This document shows, piece by piece, positions 17,681-26,898 of a DNA stretch of 64,000 nt. This DNA is from Flavobacterium psychrotrophum. Its GTDB lineage: Bacteria > Bacteroidota > Bacteroidia > Flavobacteriales > Flavobacteriaceae. The stretch lies in contig NZ_CP031557.1 in the NCBI RefSeq assembly GCF_003403075.1, positions 434,001-498,000 of the forward strand, in the 5' to 3' direction. The stretch's first letter is position 1. Every line of letters starts with the position of its first letter. The notes below the pieces were generated by a model. The model did no database searches. It saw only the letters and a program-made list of their open reading frames with translations, and was not told where the DNA came from. Made by a program: the position numbers and the translations under genes.

Positions 17681-19465
17681 ATGTCTGAACAAACAAAAAC
17701 AAACGAAGAGTTTCTACAGGAATTTAACTGGCATAACTTTGAAGAAGGTATTGACCCGGTAGATGAGCAAAACCTAAGGGAATTTGAAACTCTTGTTGAG
17801 AAAACTTTCATCTCGACTGACAGTGACGAAGTAGTAGAAGGTACAGTAGTAAGAATCACTGACAGGGATGCAATTGTTGATATCAACGCTAAGTCGGAAG
17901 GTGTTATTTCTCTTAACGAATTCCGTTACAACCCAGGTCTTAAAGTGGGTGACAAAGTAGAAGTACTTATCGACGTTCGCGAAGACAAATCAGGCCAGTT
18001 AGTTCTTTCTCACAAGAAAGCACGTACTATCAAGGCTTGGGACAGGGTTATCAATGCTAATGAAACTGGCGAGATCGTTAATGGTTTCGTTAAGTGCAGG
18101 ACTAAAGGTGGTATGATCGTTGACGTTTTCGGCATCGAGGCATTCCTTCCAGGTTCTCAGATAGACGTAAAACCTATCAGGGATTACGATCAGTATGTAA
18201 ACAAAACTATGGAGTTTAAAGTTGTGAAAATCAACCACGAATTTAAAAACGTTGTTGTATCTCACAAAGCTCTTATCGAAGCTGATATCGAAGTTCAGAA
18301 AAAAGAAATCATCGGGCAGCTTGAAAAAGGCCAGGTACTTGAAGGTGTTGTTAAAAACATTACTTCTTACGGTGTATTCATCGACCTTGGAGGTGTTGAC
18401 GGTCTTATCCACATCACTGACCTTTCTTGGAGCCGTATTAACCACCCAAGTGAAGTTCTTGAACTTGACCAGAAACTTAACGTTGTTATTCTTGACTTTG
18501 ATGACGAGAAAACACGTATCCAGCTTGGTCTTAAGCAACTACACCCACACCCGTGGGATGCTCTTGACGGCAACCTGAAAGTAGGTGACAAAGTTAAAGG
18601 TAAAGTAGTAGTTATTGCTGACTACGGTGCATTTATCGAAGTTGCTGAAGGTGTAGAAGGACTTATCCACGTTTCTGAAATGTCTTGGTCTACGCACCTA
18701 AGATCTGCTCAGGATTTTGTTAAAGTTGGTGATGAGATAGAAGCAGTTATCCTTACACTAGACAGGGAAGACCGTAAAATGTCTCTTGGTATCAAACAAC
18801 TTTCTCAAGACCCATGGACTGATATCACTTCTAAATACCCTGTAGGCTCTCGCCACTCAGGTATCGTGAGAAACTTTACAAACTTTGGTATATTCGTTGA
18901 GCTTGAAGAAGGTATCGACGGTCTTATTTACATCTCAGACCTTTCTTGGACTAAGAAAATTAAGCACCCAAGTGAGTTTGTAAACGTAGGTGATAAACTT
19001 GATGTTGTAGTTCTTGAACTTGATGTTGACGGACGTAAACTTTCTCTTGGACACAAACAAACTCAGGCTAACCCTTGGGATAAATATGAAGATAGCTTTG
19101 CTGTAGGTACTGTACATACAGGTGAGATATCTGAAATTGTGGACAAAGGTGCTACTGTAGAATTTGGAGACGATATCGTTGCCTTCATACCTGCACGCCA
19201 CCTTGAGAAAGAAGACGGAAAAAAACTTAAAAAAGGCGAATCTGCTGATTTCAAAGTTATTGAGTTCAACAAAGAATTCAAGCGTGTTGTAGCTTCTCAC
19301 ACTGCCACATTTAAGGATGAGGAAGAGAAAAACTACAGGTCTCAGTCTGAAAACAACAACAATACTTCATCTTCTAGCAACAATGCAGAAAAGAGCACTC
19401 TTGGTGACCTTGACGTATTAGCTGAGCTGAAAGAAAGAATGGAAAGAGGAGAGAACAACAAATAA
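17681..19465 (+). CDS. rpsA: 30S ribosomal protein S1
   Basis: A 594-residue S1 protein that binds mRNA on the small ribosomal subunit. It holds six S1 OB-fold repeats; the clear ones carry VVKNITSYGVFIDLGGVDGL, VVVIADYGAFIEVAEGVEGL and IVRNFTNFGIFVELEEGIDGL type cores. The C-terminal 40 residues are acidic and Asn/Ser-rich. The ATG at 17681 is chosen over one at 17633: the extra 16 residues there are basic and unlike S1, while MSEQTKTNEEFLQEF fits the family start. An AAGGA stands 5 bases before this ATG. Confidence 0.96.
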   Translation: MSEQTKTNEEFLQEFNWHNFEEGIDPVDEQNLREFETLVEKTFISTDSDEVVEGTVVRITDRDAIVDINAKSEGVISLNEFRYNPGLKVGDKVEVLIDVREDKSGQLVLSHKKARTIKAWDRVINANETGEIVNGFVKCRTKGGMIVDVFGIEAFLPGSQIDVKPIRDYDQYVNKTMEFKVVKINHEFKNVVVSHKALIEADIEVQKKEIIGQLEKGQVLEGVVKNITSYGVFIDLGGVDGLIHITDLSWSRINHPSEVLELDQKLNVVILDFDDEKTRIQLGLKQLHPHPWDALDGNLKVGDKVKGKVVVIADYGAFIEVAEGVEGLIHVSEMSWSTHLRSAQDFVKVGDEIEAVILTLDREDRKMSLGIKQLSQDPWTDITSKYPVGSRHSGIVRNFTNFGIFVELEEGIDGLIYISDLSWTKKIKHPSEFVNVGDKLDVVVLELDVDGRKLSLGHKQTQANPWDKYEDSFAVGTVHTGEISEIVDKGATVEFGDDIVAFIPARHLEKEDGKKLKKGESADFKVIEFNKEFKRVVASHTATFKDEEEKNYRSQSENNNNTSSSSNNAEKSTLGDLDVLAELKERMERGENNK

Positions 19466-19490
19466 TCTCTTACAACCATTTTAAATACAG

Positions 19491-19527
19491 AAACCTCCGC
19501 AGTAATGCGGAGGTTTTTTTGTTATAT
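19491..19527 (+). terminator. rpsA terminator, copy 1 of a 37-bp repeat
   Basis: Stem AACCTCCGC/GCGGAGGTT (19492-19500 and 19507-19515) with loop AGTAAT and a T-run. The whole 37-base segment recurs without a change at 20284-20320. Confidence 0.85.
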
Positions 19528-19535
19528 TTGTTACA

Positions 19536-20117
19536 ATGGAAAAAACACTTTATGTTATTGCAGGCTGTAACGGTGCCGGGAAAACAACAGCATCCTTTAC
19601 CATATTACCTGAAATATTAAATTGTAAAGAGTTTGTAAATGCAGATGAAATCGCCAGAGGGCTCTCACCATTTCAACCTGAAACAGTTGCTTTTGAAGCC
19701 GGCCGCATAATGCTTAATCGTATTAACGAACTTTTAAAAGAGGGTAAGACTTTTGCCATAGAAACAACACTGGCCACTAAAAGCTATAAGTCTAAAATAC
19801 TTGAAGCGCAGCAAAGTGGCTATAAAGTTACACTGCTGTTTTTTTGGCTTGAAAATGTAGATATGGCTATAACCCGGGTAGCAACCCGTGTATCAGAAGG
19901 AGGGCACAATATTCCGGAAGATGTAATAAGGCGAAGGTATATGGGCGGGATAAAGAATTTATTTAGTATTTATATAGATATTGTAGATGAAGTAATTGTT
20001 GTAGATAATTCGAGAGACTATTCGGTTGCTGTTGCGGAAAAAATTAAAAATCACAAGTTGACAATTTTAGATAATAAAAGATTTGATAAAATAAAGAGGT
20101 TACATGGAAGAGAGTAA
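19536..20117 (+). CDS. Zeta-toxin-like P-loop kinase
   Basis: A 193-residue protein of the zeta toxin/AAA-like kinase group. The Walker A motif GCNGAGKT is at residues 10-17, with FVNADEIARGLSP at 33-45 and AIETTLA at 74-80, matching the zeta family's substrate and base regions. Zeta toxins phosphorylate UDP-N-acetylglucosamine, but this shorter chromosomal subgroup has no proven substrate. TATATTTG (19523-19530) ends only 5 bases before the ATG, so the message may be leaderless. A 58-codon gene overlaps its end by 14 bases. The two genes are boxed between identical terminator copies, suggesting they were inserted after rpsA. Confidence 0.8.
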   Translation: MEKTLYVIAGCNGAGKTTASFTILPEILNCKEFVNADEIARGLSPFQPETVAFEAGRIMLNRINELLKEGKTFAIETTLATKSYKSKILEAQQSGYKVTLLFFWLENVDMAITRVATRVSEGGHNIPEDVIRRRYMGGIKNLFSIYIDIVDEVIVVDNSRDYSVAVAEKIKNHKLTILDNKRFDKIKRLHGRE

Positions 20118-20280
20118 ACGAACCCCGCATCAGCAAAAAATTGTTGACGCGCTGGCAAAAGTTCACGATGATCTTTTGGCTTTTAAAAAGAGGATGAATA
20201 GTCCGCTTGTAGTAATGCAAGGCGACCAGATTGTTAAGATAAAGCCATGGCTTGATGAAAAAATACAAGTAGAAAAATAG
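20104..20280 (+). CDS. 58-aa partner of the zeta-like kinase
   Basis: A small gene of 58 codons starting at 20104 inside the last codons of the kinase gene (14-base overlap, another frame), which implies coupled translation. The peptide begins MEESKRTPHQQKIVDALAKV, is mostly helical and charged, and ends VKIKPWLDEKIQVEK. I recall similar short proteins downstream of related kinases, but name no family. It is a candidate antitoxin or adaptor; classical epsilon antitoxins lie upstream and look different. Its stop directly precedes the second terminator copy. Confidence 0.65.
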   Translation: MEESKRTPHQQKIVDALAKVHDDLLAFKKRMNSPLVVMQGDQIVKIKPWLDEKIQVEK

Positions 20281-20283
20281 TAA

Positions 20284-20320
20284 AAACCTCCGCAGTAATG
20301 CGGAGGTTTTTTTGTTATAT
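20284..20320 (+). terminator. Terminator, copy 2 of the 37-bp repeat
   Basis: Identical over 37 bases to the rpsA terminator at 19491-19527. It follows the 58-codon gene by 3 bases and closes the kinase operon. The direct repeat arrangement around the pair is unusual. Confidence 0.8.
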
Positions 20321-20431
20321 ATTTGGAGTAAAACTATGCTATGTTAGCAACAAATTTTTTTGCATGGTACTTAAAAAGAAGCAATACATTTAGGTCAGAA
20401 AAAACATACATTTTGGTTTTTGCAAATAATT

Positions 20432-20977
20432 CTACCAACTCGTTTTGGCTGCTCCATCCTCTTTTTTCAGTTCATTAGCTAAAATCCTTATAGAGGCATT
20501 AAAATTATCTTCGACAATTTTTTTTGTTTCTGCATCAACAACTTTTCCTTTAGCATTCCAGTAAGAATCAAACGGGAAACGTGTTTTTTCTCCATCCTTT
20601 ACTTCGGTGTAAATCTCAATATTTGAATAAGTAATTTTTAGCATACTTTCTTTAACTTCAAGATTAGCTTTATAATCGGCCAGATATACGGTTTCAGTGC
20701 CATTTTTTTTAACGCTTTTAATACCGTTATTGGCTGTTTCAATAGTTATTGTCCTGTTTTGGTCATCGCTGCTAACAACGTCTCTTACTCCGGCATATCT
20801 TTTTTGAATATATTTTTTTGTCCTTGCGTATAGCGAATCGGAAGATATTCCGTCGAAATTTAAAACAACATAATTTTGAGTAATATCTTTCTTAGAAGCT
20901 AATCCGGTTCTTGTTGCTACAAGTTCCTGAGAAAATCCTGTACTGCAAATCAGTAGAAATAATAATAGTGTTTTCAT
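20432..20977 (-). CDS. DUF4468-type exported protein
   Basis: A 181-residue protein with a signal peptide (MKTLLLFLLICSTGFSQ). The mature part resembles DUF4468 (TBP-like fold) proteins of Bacteroidota, with NYVVLNFDGISSDSLYARTKKYI and YKANLEVKESMLKITYSN segments. The function is unknown. The ATG at 20977 is chosen because the 13 residues upstream would bury the signal peptide. It is a single gene, convergent with the kinase pair and divergent from the fasciclin gene. Confidence 0.65.
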   Translation of the reverse strand: MKTLLLFLLICSTGFSQELVATRTGLASKKDITQNYVVLNFDGISSDSLYARTKKYIQKRYAGVRDVVSSDDQNRTITIETANNGIKSVKKNGTETVYLADYKANLEVKESMLKITYSNIEIYTEVKDGEKTRFPFDSYWNAKGKVVDAETKKIVEDNFNASIRILANELKKEDGAAKTSW

Positions 20978-21150
20978 AAGATAATTAATTTGGGGTTTAT
21001 TGTTGTGTAGTATCAAAGTTAGAGGTTAGTCTTCCTTATTTTTTCTTAAAAATATTGTGCTGTAGTTAATCTTTTCTAAAATTCAACTTCCCTAAAAACC
21101 GTGGTTTGTCTTCGGGCGTATATGTCCCTATAATCTTTAACAAACAGATC

Positions 21151-21705
21151 ATGAAAACTCCAAAATTTTTATCAGCAGCAATTGTTGCTTTTACAATGTT
21201 TATTAGTGGCGCTACAGTAGCGCAGACAAAAATGGTAGGTGGCGCGGCCATGTACCCTACAAAAAATATTATAGAGAATGCCGTTAACTCTAAAGATCAC
21301 ACTACACTTGTTGCAGCAGTAAAAGCAGCTGGCCTTGTAGAAACACTTAGTGGCAAAGGGCCATTTACGGTTTTTGCACCTACAAATGCAGCTTTTGATA
21401 AATTACCAAAAGGTACTGTAGACAACCTGCTTAAGCCGGAGAATAAAAAAATGCTTACGTCTGTACTTACATACCATGTGGTAGCCGGTAAATGGAGTGC
21501 TGCAGATATTGCTGCAGCCATTAAAAAAGGCAATGGCTCTTATGAAGCTAAGACCGTACAGGGTGGCAAGCTATGGTTTAAAATGGATGGAAAAGACCTT
21601 TGGGTAATTGACGAAAAAGGAGGAAAAGCAAAAGTTACTATTGCAGACGTTAACCAGAGTAATGGTGTTATACATGTGGTTGACACAGTATTGATGCCAA
21701 AATAA
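21151..21705 (+). CDS. Fasciclin domain-containing exported protein
   Basis: A 184-residue protein with a signal peptide (about 1-24, ending ATVAQ) and one FAS1 domain. The two conserved boxes are clear: FTVFAPTNAAFDKLP (H1 region) and NGVIHVVDTVLMP (H2 region), with the YHVV motif between. FAS1 domains mediate adhesion in many organisms; the ligand here is not known. The ATG at 21151 opens the signal peptide. It is monocistronic, with a strong terminator 32 bases downstream. Confidence 0.92.
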   Translation: MKTPKFLSAAIVAFTMFISGATVAQTKMVGGAAMYPTKNIIENAVNSKDHTTLVAAVKAAGLVETLSGKGPFTVFAPTNAAFDKLPKGTVDNLLKPENKKMLTSVLTYHVVAGKWSAADIAAAIKKGNGSYEAKTVQGGKLWFKMDGKDLWVIDEKGGKAKVTIADVNQSNGVIHVVDTVLMPK

Positions 21706-21736
21706 TTTTTTAAAGGGAGTTCGCATCTCGCAATTA

Positions 21737-21766
21737 AGCCTCGCAATACTATTGCGAGGCTTTTTC
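21737..21766 (+). terminator. Terminator of the fasciclin gene
   Basis: An 11-bp stem AGCCTCGCAAT/ATTGCGAGGCT (21737-21747 and 21751-21761) with loop ACT and a T-run. Confidence 0.85.
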
Positions 21767-21913
21767 TTTACCTAATTGTTAACGGTATGCTATTTCGTTT
21801 ACGTTGCGTAAACATTAAACAGAAGTATGGTAATGTAGCATTGTTCTTAATTTAAAGGTGGTGTAATGTAGTTGCTACAATTTTGCAGGTATTATTTAAC
21901 TACAACACAAACC

Positions 21914-24900
21914 ATGATTAAAAACTACACGAAAAATTTTTTGCTACTGGGAGGTTTGCTTCTTGCAAACGCCGCTGGAGCTCAAACACTCGTTCATTAC
22001 TGGAATTTTAACAATCCGGCCAGTGTGTCAAGCATTACGGCTGTATCGCAGTCTATAGTGGGCAGTCCATCTATAAATGCTGTGGCAGGCGGTACAAGTT
22101 TTATTGAATTTGATGGAGGTACAGGACAAAATTTTGATGTCGAAAACCTAAATGCACAAAACAGCGATGCAGCCGGAACCCACCTGCGCTTTAGTAACCC
22201 TATAGGTGGTGCGCTTGTTTTTGCAGTTCCTACTACAGGATATGAAAATGCGATTGTGCAGTTTGCTACAAGACGTTCAGGGTCAGGAGCAGGCACACAG
22301 CAATGGTCGTATTCTACAGATGGTACTACTTTTATTGCTTTTAATACAGTAAACCCTAATAATGGTAACCCCGCACTTGCAACGCTTGATTTTAGTGCTA
22401 TACCTGCAACAGACAATAACCCGAACTTTAAACTTAAAGTTGAATTTATTGTAGGCCCGGGTGGCGATGGTGGTAATAACCGCTTTGACAATTTTACACT
22501 TAAAGCCGCACCTCAGGCCGGTACTGTAGATACTACAGCACCTGTTGTAACGCTTACACCAGCGGCTAACAGCACAAATGTAGCTGTTAATACTCCAATA
22601 ACTATTGCATTTAATGAAGCTGTGAGGCTTATAAATGATACCGCTATAACTAATGCAAACGTAGCATCTCTTGTAGAACTGCGCCAGGGTAGTGCAACAG
22701 GTACTCCGGTAGCGTTTACGGCCGTTTATGCTAATAATACTATAACTATAACACCTGCAGCCACACTTGTTAATAACCAGCAATATTATGTTGCGCTATT
22801 GCCAAATAAGGTTGAAGATGCAAGCAATAATGCTGTAACAACAGCAGTTGCATCGGCTTTTACAACTATCGCCGTGCAAACACAGCTTACCGCAGGAGAT
22901 ATGGCCTTTGTAGGCTACAGGATGAATGCAACCGATGCTGACGACCAGATAGCGCTTGTAACTTTTGTAGATATTGCCGCCGGTACCATGATAAACTTTA
23001 CCGATGCTAAATATACCACAAACACGCCTGCACAATGTACAGGTGGTTTTGTATGGACGGCTAACAGCTGCCTGCCTGCAGGATCTGTTATAACAATACA
23101 AACAGATACCCTTGTGGCAAACACAGGTACTGCAACCGGTAGTGGTTTTGGCCTTAGCTCTAATGGCGACCAGGTAATTGTGTACACAGGTACTGCTGCT
23201 GCGCCTAACTATATTACAGCGCTAACCTCTATAGGGTGGGTTGCAACAAATGCGTCGTGTAGCGGTAGCGCCTCTATGCTTCCTGCGGGCCTTACAGATT
23301 TGGTTTCTGCATCTAACCTTAGTACTGCTGCGGGTAACGTGGCAGGCAATACAGTAAATGCTTACTATAACGGTATTCAGGCAGGAACTGCTGCAGCACT
23401 TAAGCTGGCTATACTAAACCCTGCAAACTGGGTAGGTGTAGCAGGGGGAACTGCTGCACAGGTATGGCCGGCGTGGGCATTTCCATCATCGCCATCTGTA
23501 CAATCTGCTTTAGTAGTAAACAATACTACCATACAGCTTACATTTAATAACGAGCTAGATGCCCAGGCAGCTGCGGCAGTAGCTAATTATACGGGTATTA
23601 GTGGCCTTGCAACGGCTACGGTAGCAGCTAATGTTGTAACACTTACTTACAGCACGGCATTTGCTGCCGGTACTGCTTATGAGCTTACGGTAAATAATGT
23701 AGAAGACGAAGCCGGACTTACAATGGCATGCCCTTACACATTCAGCTTTAACTACAATACAACTGTTTCTTTTGAAGAGACTTTTGTAGTGGTTAATGAG
23801 GGTGTAGGTACACTAAACTTTGTTGTAAACCTTGAAAACCCGGGCGTAGGATCTGTAGATCTTGTGGTTAAAGGAGCTCCTTTTAGCACTGCCGACAGTA
23901 ATGATTTTACGTTTGCTACACGCACGCTAAACTTTACGGGTTCGAGCGCGCTTACACAAACCATTTCTATCCCGGTTATTGATGACACTATTGCAGAGCA
24001 GGCAGCAGAGTATTTTGTACTTAGCCTTGAAAACCCTGTGGGTGTAACTATAGATGGCGATACTTTTGCTACAATATACATTAAAGATAATGACGTGGTA
24101 GCACCACAACCGGATAACAGCATATCTCTAAATTATGTAAGGAGCTTTGACCCGTCTGGCGCTAATGATAGCACTTGCGAAATTGTAGCCTATGACCCTG
24201 TTAGTAAAAGGCTGTTTGCTACAAGCGCTGTAGAGGGCAGGCTTGACATTGTAAACTTTGCTAACCCGGAAGCTCCTGTAACAGTATCTTCTATAAACAT
24301 GGCGCCTTATGGTGGTGTTACCAGTGTAGCGGTTAAAAATGGCGTTCTTGCTGTAGCTTCGCCAAATACCGAAGAACATCTTAACGGTTCAGTAGTGTTT
24401 TTTGATACTAACGGAACGTTTCTTAAGCAGGTAACTGTTGGCGCATTGCCGGATAACGTGTCTTTTACACCGGATGGTACAAAAGTACTTACTGCTAACG
24501 AAGGCCAGCCAAACAGCGATTATAGTATAGACCCGGAAGGATCTGTAAGTATTATAGATATTAGCGGTGGCGTTGCAAACCTTACCCAGGCTAATGTAAA
24601 TACACTATTGTTTACAGCTTACAATGGTGAGGCTGCACAAAATGCACTTATTGCATCGGGTGTACGTAAACTAAAGCAGTCCAGCAGTATGTCTCAGGAT
24701 TTTGAACCGGAGTATATAACTACAAGTGCTGACTCTCAAAAAGCATGGGTTACTCTTCAGGAAAATAATGCTATTGCAGAGATTAATCTTGCTAACGGTA
24801 CCATTGCAGATGTTTGGGCGCTTGGCACTAAAGATATGAGCATACCGGGTAACGGTTTTGATATTTCAGATAATAATGATGAGGTACTTATTGCTAACTG

Positions 24901-25852
24901 GCCGGTAAAAACATATTTTATGCCTGATGGTGCTGCTACTTACAGCGTGGGTGGTGTTAACTACATCGTAACGGCTAATGAAGGCGACGAAAAAGAATAT
25001 ACAGGTTTTGTAGAGCGTACTACAATAGGGGCAAACAGCTATGTGTTAGATGCAGCTGCTTTCCCGAATGCTGAGGTGCTTAAAAAATCGTTTAATGCAG
25101 GAAGGTTCAGGGTTACCGCATTTGATGGTAAAAATGATGCCGGTACCGCTTATGATGAGATATTTGCTTTAGGATCGCGTTCATTCTCAATTTTTAATGC
25201 AGATACAAAAGCACTTGTATATGATAGTGGTGACGATTTTGAATTATTTACATCAACAAATCCTGCTATAAGCAGTTTGTTTAACTCAGATAGTGAAGAC
25301 AATAGCCCAAAAAGCCGCAGTCGTGCAAAAGGTCCTGAGCCCGAAGGTGTGGCAATTGCACATATTGCTGACAGGGTATTTGCTTTTATAGGCCTTGAAA
25401 GGATAGGTGGCGTTATGGTATATGATGTAACAGATCCTAACAATGTAAAGTTTACAGATTATAAAAACAGCCGTACGGTATCTGCTTATGGTGGCGATAA
25501 TGGCCCGGAAGGAATTATATACATTAGTAATACAGATAGCCCTGACAACAAGCCTTATGTTATTATAGCTAATGAAATAAGCGGTACGCTTACCATTTTT
25601 GAAGTAAATACAGAAAGCCTTAGCCTGCCGGATTATACACAAAATCCTAAAACTTTTGTGGTATTCCCTAACCCGTCAGAAAGCGGTACGGTTTACTTTA
25701 ACCGTATGGCCGACGTAGAAGTATATGATTATAGTGGCAAGCTGGTACATGCAGCTAAAGATGCCCTTACTATAGATACTCACAAACTTGCTTCAGGTAT
25801 TTACCTTGTAAAAACATCTGAAGGTATTGTGAAAAAACTCATCATAAAGTAG
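21914..25852 (+). CDS. Choice-of-anchor I multidomain protein, T9SS type A
   Basis: A 1312-residue secreted protein. Order: signal peptide (1-24); a beta-rich N-terminal domain starting with LVHYWNFN; SbsA-like Ig domain (about 205-305, VTLTPAANSTNVAVNTPITI); a lamin-tail-like domain (about 320-510, with a Cys pair); a second Ig-like domain (about 515-625); Calx-beta (about 630-735, ending in IYIKDND); a propeller of the choice-of-anchor I type (about 740-1215, with TPDGTKVLTANEGQPNSDY); and a type A sorting domain (VVFPNPSESGTVYF ... YLVKTSEGIVKKLIIK). Likely surface-anchored or released by type IX secretion. The propeller group is sometimes linked to phosphatase-like or metal-binding roles, but no activity can be assigned here. 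Confidence 0.88.
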   Translation: MIKNYTKNFLLLGGLLLANAAGAQTLVHYWNFNNPASVSSITAVSQSIVGSPSINAVAGGTSFIEFDGGTGQNFDVENLNAQNSDAAGTHLRFSNPIGGALVFAVPTTGYENAIVQFATRRSGSGAGTQQWSYSTDGTTFIAFNTVNPNNGNPALATLDFSAIPATDNNPNFKLKVEFIVGPGGDGGNNRFDNFTLKAAPQAGTVDTTAPVVTLTPAANSTNVAVNTPITIAFNEAVRLINDTAITNANVASLVELRQGSATGTPVAFTAVYANNTITITPAATLVNNQQYYVALLPNKVEDASNNAVTTAVASAFTTIAVQTQLTAGDMAFVGYRMNATDADDQIALVTFVDIAAGTMINFTDAKYTTNTPAQCTGGFVWTANSCLPAGSVITIQTDTLVANTGTATGSGFGLSSNGDQVIVYTGTAAAPNYITALTSIGWVATNASCSGSASMLPAGLTDLVSASNLSTAAGNVAGNTVNAYYNGIQAGTAAALKLAILNPANWVGVAGGTAAQVWPAWAFPSSPSVQSALVVNNTTIQLTFNNELDAQAAAAVANYTGISGLATATVAANVVTLTYSTAFAAGTAYELTVNNVEDEAGLTMACPYTFSFNYNTTVSFEETFVVVNEGVGTLNFVVNLENPGVGSVDLVVKGAPFSTADSNDFTFATRTLNFTGSSALTQTISIPVIDDTIAEQAAEYFVLSLENPVGVTIDGDTFATIYIKDNDVVAPQPDNSISLNYVRSFDPSGANDSTCEIVAYDPVSKRLFATSAVEGRLDIVNFANPEAPVTVSSINMAPYGGVTSVAVKNGVLAVASPNTEEHLNGSVVFFDTNGTFLKQVTVGALPDNVSFTPDGTKVLTANEGQPNSDYSIDPEGSVSIIDISGGVANLTQANVNTLLFTAYNGEAAQNALIASGVRKLKQSSSMSQDFEPEYITTSADSQKAWVTLQENNAIAEINLANGTIADVWALGTKDMSIPGNGFDISDNNDEVLIANWPVKTYFMPDGAATYSVGGVNYIVTANEGDEKEYTGFVERTTIGANSYVLDAAAFPNAEVLKKSFNAGRFRVTAFDGKNDAGTAYDEIFALGSRSFSIFNADTKALVYDSGDDFELFTSTNPAISSLFNSDSEDNSPKSRSRAKGPEPEGVAIAHIADRVFAFIGLERIGGVMVYDVTDPNNVKFTDYKNSRTVSAYGGDNGPEGIIYISNTDSPDNKPYVIIANEISGTLTIFEVNTESLSLPDYTQNPKTFVVFPNPSESGTVYFNRMADVEVYDYSGKLVHAAKDALTIDTHKLASGIYLVKTSEGIVKKLIIK

Positions 25853-25896
25853 TGTTAGTTTCGTGTTTTTAATTTTTTCCATCCGGAAAAAATATG

Positions 25897-25928
25897 ATCC
25901 TGCCCGTTCCTGGGCAGGATTTTTTTTC
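25897..25928 (+). terminator. Terminator of the choice-of-anchor I gene
   Basis: A 9-bp stem ATCCTGCCC/GGGCAGGAT (25897-25905 and 25912-25920) followed by a run of T. Confidence 0.85.
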
Positions 25929-25995
25929 GTTTATATTATCTCACAGAGAAACTCAAGGCAGATAAAAAATTAACTAAACGACCTTGTGATTGAAC

Positions 25996-26883
25996 TTATA
26001 GGACTATAATGGTGTTTTTCATTGTGAGACTTTGTGCCTCCTTCGCGAAACTTTGTGTTACCCCCAACTGTCCAACTATCCGCACCGCTTCTATTGCCTC
26101 TTTTACATCATGCACCCTTAGTATCTTCGCACCTTTTAATAACGAAACCGTATTTAAAACCGTGGTTCCATTAAGTGCTTCCTGTGGTGTAGTGCCAAGT
26201 AGTTTATAAATCATCGATTTTCGTGAAATGCCACTCAGCAATGGTAGTCCTGTAATCTGGGAGAATAGTTCGAGCTTGCTCATAACCTCATAATTCTGTT
26301 CCAGTGTTTTGGCAAACCCAAACCCGGGATCGATTATAATATCTTCAATGCCCTGTTTACGTGCGGCAGCTATTCTTTCGCTAAAGTAAAAAAGCATCTC
26401 GTGCATGATGTCATCATACTGCGTAAGGGTTACCATAGTTTGCGGATTGCCGCGCATGTGCATCATGATATAGGGTACTTTATACTTGCCTACTGTTTCG
26501 AGCATGGTATCGTCCAGCAGTCCGGCGGCAATGTCATTAATAATGGCAGCTCCGGCTTTAATAGCGGCTTTGGCAACCTTAGCCCGAAACGTGTCAATAG
26601 ATATAAGTGTGCCGGGAAACTGTTGTAGTACAAGTTCAACAACAGGTACTATGCGCTCTATTTCTTCCTGTTCGGTTACAAACGCGGCATTGGGCTTGCT
26701 GGAATAGGCACCAATGTCTATAAAGGTGGCGCCATCGGTAAGCATTTTTTCTGCCTGGGCCAGTAGTGTGTTTTCATCTTTATATTTACCGCCGTCAAAA
26801 AAAGAGTCAGGCGTGCAGTTTAAAATCCCCATTACTTTTGGGGTGCTGAGGTCGATAAGCCTGCCGTTACAGTTGATGTACAT
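25996..26883 (-). CDS. folP: Dihydropteroate synthase
   Basis: A 295-residue enzyme of folate synthesis that joins p-aminobenzoate to dihydropterin pyrophosphate; it is the sulfonamide target. Motifs: VMGILNCTPDSFFDGG (about 18-33), FIDIGAYSSKPNA, IISIDTF-type strand, and DPGFGFAKT. The ATG at 26883 is chosen since the product then begins MYINCNGRLIDLSTPKV as relatives do. The last 20 or so residues (SFAKEAQSLTMKN and on) do not look like DHPS; their DNA resembles an intergenic repeat common in this group. It is divergent from the DUF1599 gene across 53 bases. Confidence 0.92.
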   Translation of the reverse strand: MYINCNGRLIDLSTPKVMGILNCTPDSFFDGGKYKDENTLLAQAEKMLTDGATFIDIGAYSSKPNAAFVTEQEEIERIVPVVELVLQQFPGTLISIDTFRAKVAKAAIKAGAAIINDIAAGLLDDTMLETVGKYKVPYIMMHMRGNPQTMVTLTQYDDIMHEMLFYFSERIAAARKQGIEDIIIDPGFGFAKTLEQNYEVMSKLELFSQITGLPLLSGISRKSMIYKLLGTTPQEALNGTTVLNTVSLLKGAKILRVHDVKEAIEAVRIVGQLGVTQSFAKEAQSLTMKNTIIVL

Positions 26884-26898
26884 AAGCTGATTTTTTAC

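Noticed and set aside
17999..18538. 179-codon minus-strand frame over rpsA
   Set aside because: Composition is Asn/Phe/Lys-rich with no motif; it mirrors S1 codon bias.
25900..26000. Attachment site or integrase scar near folP
   Set aside because: No tRNA, integrase or direct repeat; the sequence is a common degenerate intergenic tract.
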